The position numbers were made by a program, and so were the translations under genes. DNA of 48,176 nucleotides. Source: Anaerovibrio sp. (lineage in GTDB: Bacteria > Bacillota > Negativicutes > Selenomonadales > Selenomonadaceae). The DNA is taken from the NCBI RefSeq assembly GCF_024697385.1, contig NZ_JAILFV010000115.1:1-48176 (forward strand), in the 5' to 3' direction. The notes under the pieces were generated by a model. It was given only the letters and a program-made list of their open reading frames with translations, ran no database searches and was not told where the DNA came from. This document shows positions 44,476 through 48,176 of this stretch, in pieces (position 1 is the first letter of the stretch; each line of letters begins with the position of its first letter).

Positions 44476-45363
44476 TCAGTTTTTTCTCTGGTATCTTCGC
44501 TGTTTCATGGTCTCATACATAAGAATGGAGCCTGCCACAGAAGCATTGAGGGAGTTAATTTTCCCCACCATTGGGATTCTGACCACAAAATCGCACTGCT
44601 CTTTTACCAGTCGTCCCACTCCATTGCCTTCACTGCCAATTACAAGCAACAACGGCCCTGTCATGTCTGCCTCATAATAATCAGTTCCATCCATGTCCGC
44701 GGCCGCTACCCAAAGTCCCTCATCCTTTAGGGCACGGATAGTCTGAACAACATTGCCTATCCTGGCAACAGGAACATGCTCAATGGCCCCGGCAGATGTT
44801 TTGGCTACAGTAGCTGACAATGGGCAACTGCGCCGTTTTGGAATGAGGACACCATGTACTCCTGCGGCATCAGCAGAACGCAATATCGCCCCAAGATTAT
44901 GGGGATCTTCAATTTCATCCAACAGCAAAATAAACGGAGCTTCCTTTTTATCCCTGGCAATCTGCAGTATATCCTCAACCTCCACATACTGTACGGGAGA
45001 AACATATGCCAGCACCCCTTGATGCCGCATGCCCTTGGCGATATTATCCAGCTTGTTGCGCTCTGTAAACTGGATATTTATACGCTTGCTACGGGCCAAA
45101 GCAACAATCTCCTTGATTGATCCCTCATTGGCACCATTGGCCACCATCATCCTGTTAATACTGCGGCTTCCCTTCAAGGCTTCCAGCACAGCATTACGCC
45201 CTACTACTATGTCCTCAGATACACTCTCACCCTCATGGCCGGCCCTGTCACCTGTCCGGCGGTCGGACTGCTGGCGATTGTTTTTCACCATGTATTCCAA
45301 TCGGCTGCCCTTATGCTCATTAAGGGCCTTGTCCCTTTTATCCTGTTTGTGTCTGTAATCCAT
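44476..45363 (-). CDS. rlmB: 23S rRNA 2'-O-methyltransferase, TrmH/SpoU family
   Basis: 295 residues. A charged N-terminal extension (about 1-50) precedes the L30e-like substrate domain, starting VVGRNAVLEALKG. The SPOUT methylase follows, with LLLDEIEDPHNLGAILRSADA, VIGSEGNGVGRL and the trefoil-knot motif IPMVGKINSLNASVAGSILMYE. It uses SAM to methylate a ribose, by homology G2251 of 23S rRNA. It begins one base after thyX. Confidence 0.9.
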   Translation of the reverse strand: MDYRHKQDKRDKALNEHKGSRLEYMVKNNRQQSDRRTGDRAGHEGESVSEDIVVGRNAVLEALKGSRSINRMMVANGANEGSIKEIVALARSKRINIQFTERNKLDNIAKGMRHQGVLAYVSPVQYVEVEDILQIARDKKEAPFILLLDEIEDPHNLGAILRSADAAGVHGVLIPKRRSCPLSATVAKTSAGAIEHVPVARIGNVVQTIRALKDEGLWVAAADMDGTDYYEADMTGPLLLVIGSEGNGVGRLVKEQCDFVVRIPMVGKINSLNASVAGSILMYETMKQRRYQRKN

Positions 45364-45364
45364 A

Positions 45365-46054
45365 TTAAACTACTCTCATTTTAATCATTTCAGAAAATCT
45401 GCCACAGGTCATGGTGCCTTCAGGGCACTGCCCCGTTGCCACACAGGAGGCTCCCGCATTTTTAAACAGCAGTGGTGCAACCCTCTTGACCTGTTCAAGC
45501 ATTTTATAGGCCAATTCACGAATCTCCCATTGGGCACGATTGCAACAACGCAAATTAAAGAAATGCATCAATGACCGGGCATTCATGGTGACCAATATCT
45601 TGGTTTCGGTAGAGTTGGACAAAACATAGCGTGCATCCTCCTTTGGAATACCCATATCTGCCAGCTCATTATATGCACGCTGTATATCCGTCATAAGAGC
45701 CTCAAATCTGGCCTTGGCCTCCGGCTTCTCTGCAATACTTGGTGGCAATATATATTCAAAGTTATGTTCTGCCACATATCTCTGTGATTGCTGGCTGTAT
45801 GAAGCTATACGGTGACGCACCAGCTGATGTGTCAATACTCTTGATACTCCCTCAATGGCAAATGTAAAGGACACATGCTCCATAGTGGAAGCATGTCCCA
45901 CCTGCACTATTTTTGACAGGAGCTTCTCCACCTGTTCATCAGTCATCCTTTCGGCTAATTCCTCAGCCCCGGAAGCTGAATAACACAATCTGGCAGCCAT
46001 AGCCACTACACGCTCTGGTTCCGGAGTATACTCAAGCAATTTTACTTTGATCAT
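45365..46054 (-). CDS. thyX: Flavin-dependent thymidylate synthase
   Basis: 229 residues from the ATG at 46054 (GGAGAG at 6 bases); longer in-frame starts overlap mrnC. The ThyX signature [14 protein letters not shown] (Arg80 to Tyr93) is perfect. [24 protein letters not shown] precedes it and [22 protein letters not shown] follows. It makes dTMP from dUMP with methylene-THF and FAD. Its place inside the cysS-mrnC-rlmB-yacP-sigH series differs from Bacillus. Confidence 0.97.
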   Translation of the reverse strand: MIKVKLLEYTPEPERVVAMAARLCYSASGAEELAERMTDEQVEKLLSKIVQVGHASTMEHVSFTFAIEGVSRVLTHQLVRHRIASYSQQSQRYVAEHNFEYILPPSIAEKPEAKARFEALMTDIQRAYNELADMGIPKEDARYVLSNSTETKILVTMNARSLMHFFNLRCCNRAQWEIRELAYKMLEQVKRVAPLLFKNAGASCVATGQCPEGTMTCGRFSEMIKMRVV

Positions 46055-46070
46055 AAGACACTCTCCATTA

Positions 46071-46556
46071 CTATTTATTAGAAATCTCAACCATCATGGC
46101 CTTGGAAATCACCCTGAATGACTCCTCGGCCAGTTCATATAAACGGTCAGTTCTTTCCAGCAAATACAAATACCCCAGCAAAGCCTCAAAGCCTGTACTG
46201 GAATGATATTGGGCCACACTGGCGCTTCGTGGTGCATGACTTTTTGCATTGCGCCCACGCCTGTATACGGCCTTTTCCTCTTCGCTCAGCATCGGCTCTA
46301 TAGCCCTGTAGGCTTTATCCTGCCATACGGCCGACACTATCTGTGCACTAAACTGATGCAAAACCTGCACCTTGCTCTGCTCATATGATAATATCCTGCC
46401 CCGGACAAAGAGATGGAAATACGCATCACCTATATACGCCAGCACCAAAGGATGCAGGCTTTTAGGATCAACATCATCATATCTTTGCTGTACTCCACCA
46501 CTTCCATCCGGAACAAACATCATATCTACCAATTTTCTTAAATGTTCAAATGTCAT
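46071..46556 (-). CDS. mrnC: Mini-ribonuclease III
   Basis: 161 residues from the ATG at 46556; a GTG 18 bases upstream is possible but lies within cysS. It is an RNase III catalytic domain without a dsRNA-binding domain. The signature is [23 protein letters not shown], and the second acidic region is [36 protein letters not shown]. It matures 23S rRNA ends in Firmicutes. It directly follows cysS. Confidence 0.93.
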   Translation of the reverse strand: MTFEHLRKLVDMMFVPDGSGGVQQRYDDVDPKSLHPLVLAYIGDAYFHLFVRGRILSYEQSKVQVLHQFSAQIVSAVWQDKAYRAIEPMLSEEEKAVYRRGRNAKSHAPRSASVAQYHSSTGFEALLGYLYLLERTDRLYELAEESFRVISKAMMVEISNK

Positions 46557-46558
46557 TT

Positions 46559-47998
46559 TTACGCTTTCTTCCACTTGGTTCCGGCAGCAGAATCCTCCAG
46601 GACAATGCCCTTTGCCTTCAAATCATCCCTTATTTCGTCAGCCCGGGCCCAATTTTTGTTTTTCTTTGCTTCAGCTCTTTCACTGATCAGAGCTTCAATC
46701 TCAGCAGTGGAAATCCCCTCTGAGGAGGCATCTGCCGGCATCTCAAGGGAGCCTTCAAAAATGCCAATTACATCTGCCATTTTGCCGTATACATCCATAA
46801 GCCGGGCAAAATGTACTGCATCGTATTCTGCCCCCTTATTTATTACATTATTGGCATATACATTGATTTCCTTGGAAAGGGTAAACATATAGCCAATAGC
46901 CAGGGCGGTATTAAAATCATCATCCATTGCTTCATAGAAATCATTCATGGCACTCTGGGCAATATCTGACAGATTGGTGTGTTTTTCTGTTGTTCCCTCT
47001 CTGCCAAGAAGCTCACTTCCCAAATCATATGCGTTTTTAAGACGCATCAGGCCTGCCTGTGCTTCCTTAATCCTGTCCTCACTGAAATCCAAAGGACTTC
47101 TGTAATGGGTCCGAAGGATAAAGAATCTCACCACTTCCCCCGGATATTGCTTCAAAATATCCGGAACGGTAATAAAATTGTTCAGTGACTTACTCATCTT
47201 TTCATTGTCAATGGTAATAAATCCATTATGGAGCCAATATTGGGCAAAGCTGTGAAAATCACCGCAGCAGCATTGGGACTGTGCAATCTCATTTTCATGA
47301 TGCGGGAAAATCAGGTCACTGCCGCCGCCATGAAAATCAAAGGTTTCTCCCAAATATTTCAATGACATGGTAGAGCATTCAATGTGCCAACCCGGGCGCC
47401 CCTTGCCCCAAGGGCTTTCCCAATAAGGCTCATCAGGCTTTGCTGATTTCCACAATGCAAAATCCATGGGGTTATGCTTGCGGGTATCGACTTCTACCCG
47501 GGCTCCGGCCAACATGTCTTCAAGTTTTCTCCCTGACAGCTTCCCATACTGAGGGAATTTTTCCACGCTGAAATAAACATCCCCATCCACGACATAGGCA
47601 TAGCCGTTATCGATGATTTTTTGCACCATGCTGATTATATCGTCAATATGCTCCGTAACCTTTGGATAGATATCTGCCCGCTGGACATTCAGTGCATCAA
47701 TAGCCTTAAAATATCCATCGATGTAGCGGTCGGTAATCACCTGCCAGCTGACCTTTTCGGAATTGGCTGCCTTGATGATCTTATCATCCATATCGGTAAA
47801 ATTCTGAATATGCTTTACCTCAAAACCACGATGTTTAAGATAGCGCTTAATAACATCCCAGGTCACAAAAGGACGGGCATTTCCTATATGGGGATAATTA
47901 TACGGCGTTACTCCACATACATACATCCCAACCTTTCCTGGCTCCTGGGGAACAAATTCTTCCTTTTTGCGGGTCAATGTATTATAAACCTTAAGCAT
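46559..47998 (-). CDS. cysS: Cysteinyl-tRNA synthetase
   Basis: 479 residues, class I synthetase. The HIGH-type motif reads HIGN (37-40) and KMSKS is at 267-271. The zinc ligands Cys28, Cys208, His233 and Glu237 are present. The Rossmann core is followed by a helical anticodon domain and a short C-terminal domain ending EIRDDLKAKGIVLEDSAAGTKWKKA-like. It charges tRNA-Cys. It is the first full gene of the mrnC-thyX-rlmB-yacP-sigH run. No T-box sequence appears in the visible leader. Confidence 0.97.
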   Translation of the reverse strand: MLKVYNTLTRKKEEFVPQEPGKVGMYVCGVTPYNYPHIGNARPFVTWDVIKRYLKHRGFEVKHIQNFTDMDDKIIKAANSEKVSWQVITDRYIDGYFKAIDALNVQRADIYPKVTEHIDDIISMVQKIIDNGYAYVVDGDVYFSVEKFPQYGKLSGRKLEDMLAGARVEVDTRKHNPMDFALWKSAKPDEPYWESPWGKGRPGWHIECSTMSLKYLGETFDFHGGGSDLIFPHHENEIAQSQCCCGDFHSFAQYWLHNGFITIDNEKMSKSLNNFITVPDILKQYPGEVVRFFILRTHYRSPLDFSEDRIKEAQAGLMRLKNAYDLGSELLGREGTTEKHTNLSDIAQSAMNDFYEAMDDDFNTALAIGYMFTLSKEINVYANNVINKGAEYDAVHFARLMDVYGKMADVIGIFEGSLEMPADASSEGISTAEIEALISERAEAKKNKNWARADEIRDDLKAKGIVLEDSAAGTKWKKA

Positions 47999-48040
47999 AT
48001 GTAACTCTTACTCCTTTATTGATACATTTTCCAAAAATAT

Positions 48041-48121
48041 AACGAGCTTTAAGATGTCCCCTTCCTCTTTAGGTGGGGGAAAACAAACTACAACAGCTGG
48101 CGAGCATATCTCCCAGCTCGT
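48041..48121 (-). other. Structured element upstream of cysS
   Basis: AACGAGCT (48041-48048) and AGCTCGTT (48114-48121) are perfect inverted repeats about 65 bases apart. Inside lie an AGCTGG/CCAGCT hairpin and a TCCCC/GGGGA pair, giving a three-way shape. On the minus strand ATATTTTTGG follows, so it could terminate transcription. I do not recognise a class. Confidence 0.45.
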
Positions 48122-48139
48122 TGAAACGCTAATTGGAAG

Positions 48140-48163
48140 ATTTTTCTTCTAAAGAAGAAAAAT
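48140..48163. terminator. AT-rich hairpin at the right edge
   Basis: ATTTTTCTTC, loop TAAA and GAAGAAAAAT form a perfect 10-bp stem. It may terminate a gene beyond the window; the low GC content makes this uncertain. Confidence 0.35.
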
Positions 48164-48176
48164 TTGAACAATGGCG

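Overview
The window looks like chromosomal DNA of a diderm Firmicute (class Negativicutes, order Selenomonadales or close). Firmicute markers are sigma-H in the cysS-mrnC-rlmB-yacP-sigH neighbourhood, a transcription-attenuating T-box, a single-chain clostridial-type PurL, and strong Shine-Dalgarno sequences with sigma-A promoters. They sit beside outer-membrane machinery: two TonB-dependent receptors, ExbB/ExbD/TonB and Fur boxes. A glycerol specialist such as Anaerovibrio would fit the glpK-glpF-dhaKLM operon, but the genus is a guess. I found no insertion sequence, prophage, CRISPR array, rRNA or tRNA. Almost all genes lie on the minus strand; only the T-box/Lrp/aminotransferase unit is on the plus strand.

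Region 1 (1-1930): a cobalamin riboswitch drives btuF and the start of a BtuB-type receptor that runs off the left edge. Region 2 (1939-7850): a Fur-box promoter precedes a TonB-dependent receptor, exbB, exbD, tonB and a ChuW/HutW-like radical SAM protein, which together look like an iron/heme uptake and anaerobic heme-breakdown module. Region 3 (7897-10805): one promoter serves a PAS-GGDEF-EAL protein, queF and a nitroreductase. Region 4 (10902-14770): a TAXI-type TRAP transporter (binding protein, DUF1850 protein, fused permease) with a terminator-like hairpin after the first gene. Region 5 (14849-17906): tcdA, a divergent ftsZ, and an EamA transporter.

Region 6 (17957-23810): the glycerol/dihydroxyacetone operon glpK-glpF-dhaK-dhaL-dhaM-HAD phosphatase, with a leader of about 300 nt. 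Region 7 (23956-28348): yhcH-purL. Region 8 (28438-30544): amtB-glnK, with two terminator-like hairpins in the leader and a perfect 16-bp palindrome upstream of the promoter. Region 9 (30847-32880): a T-box whose specifier reads as AUG (Met), followed by an Lrp/AsnC regulator and an aminotransferase.

Region 10 (32895-42850): the 11-gene complex I operon nuoABCDHIJKLMN with no nuoE, nuoF or nuoG, so the electron donor is probably not NADH through the usual module. Between nuoA and sigH lies a stretch with several mutually complementary segments and a T-run that no gene explains. Region 11 (43042-48176): cysS-mrnC-thyX-rlmB-yacP-sigH, with another structured stretch upstream of cysS.

The genes suggest an anaerobe that imports iron/heme and B12 across an outer membrane, uses glycerol through kinase and PTS-dependent DHA kinase routes, and builds an ion gradient with a donor-module-free complex I. 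The most useful leads are the unexplained structured RNAs (sigH-nuoA gap, cysS leader, amtB leader, glpK leader), the Met-type T-box on an Lrp/aminotransferase pair, and the altered GTP-binding signature of FtsZ.
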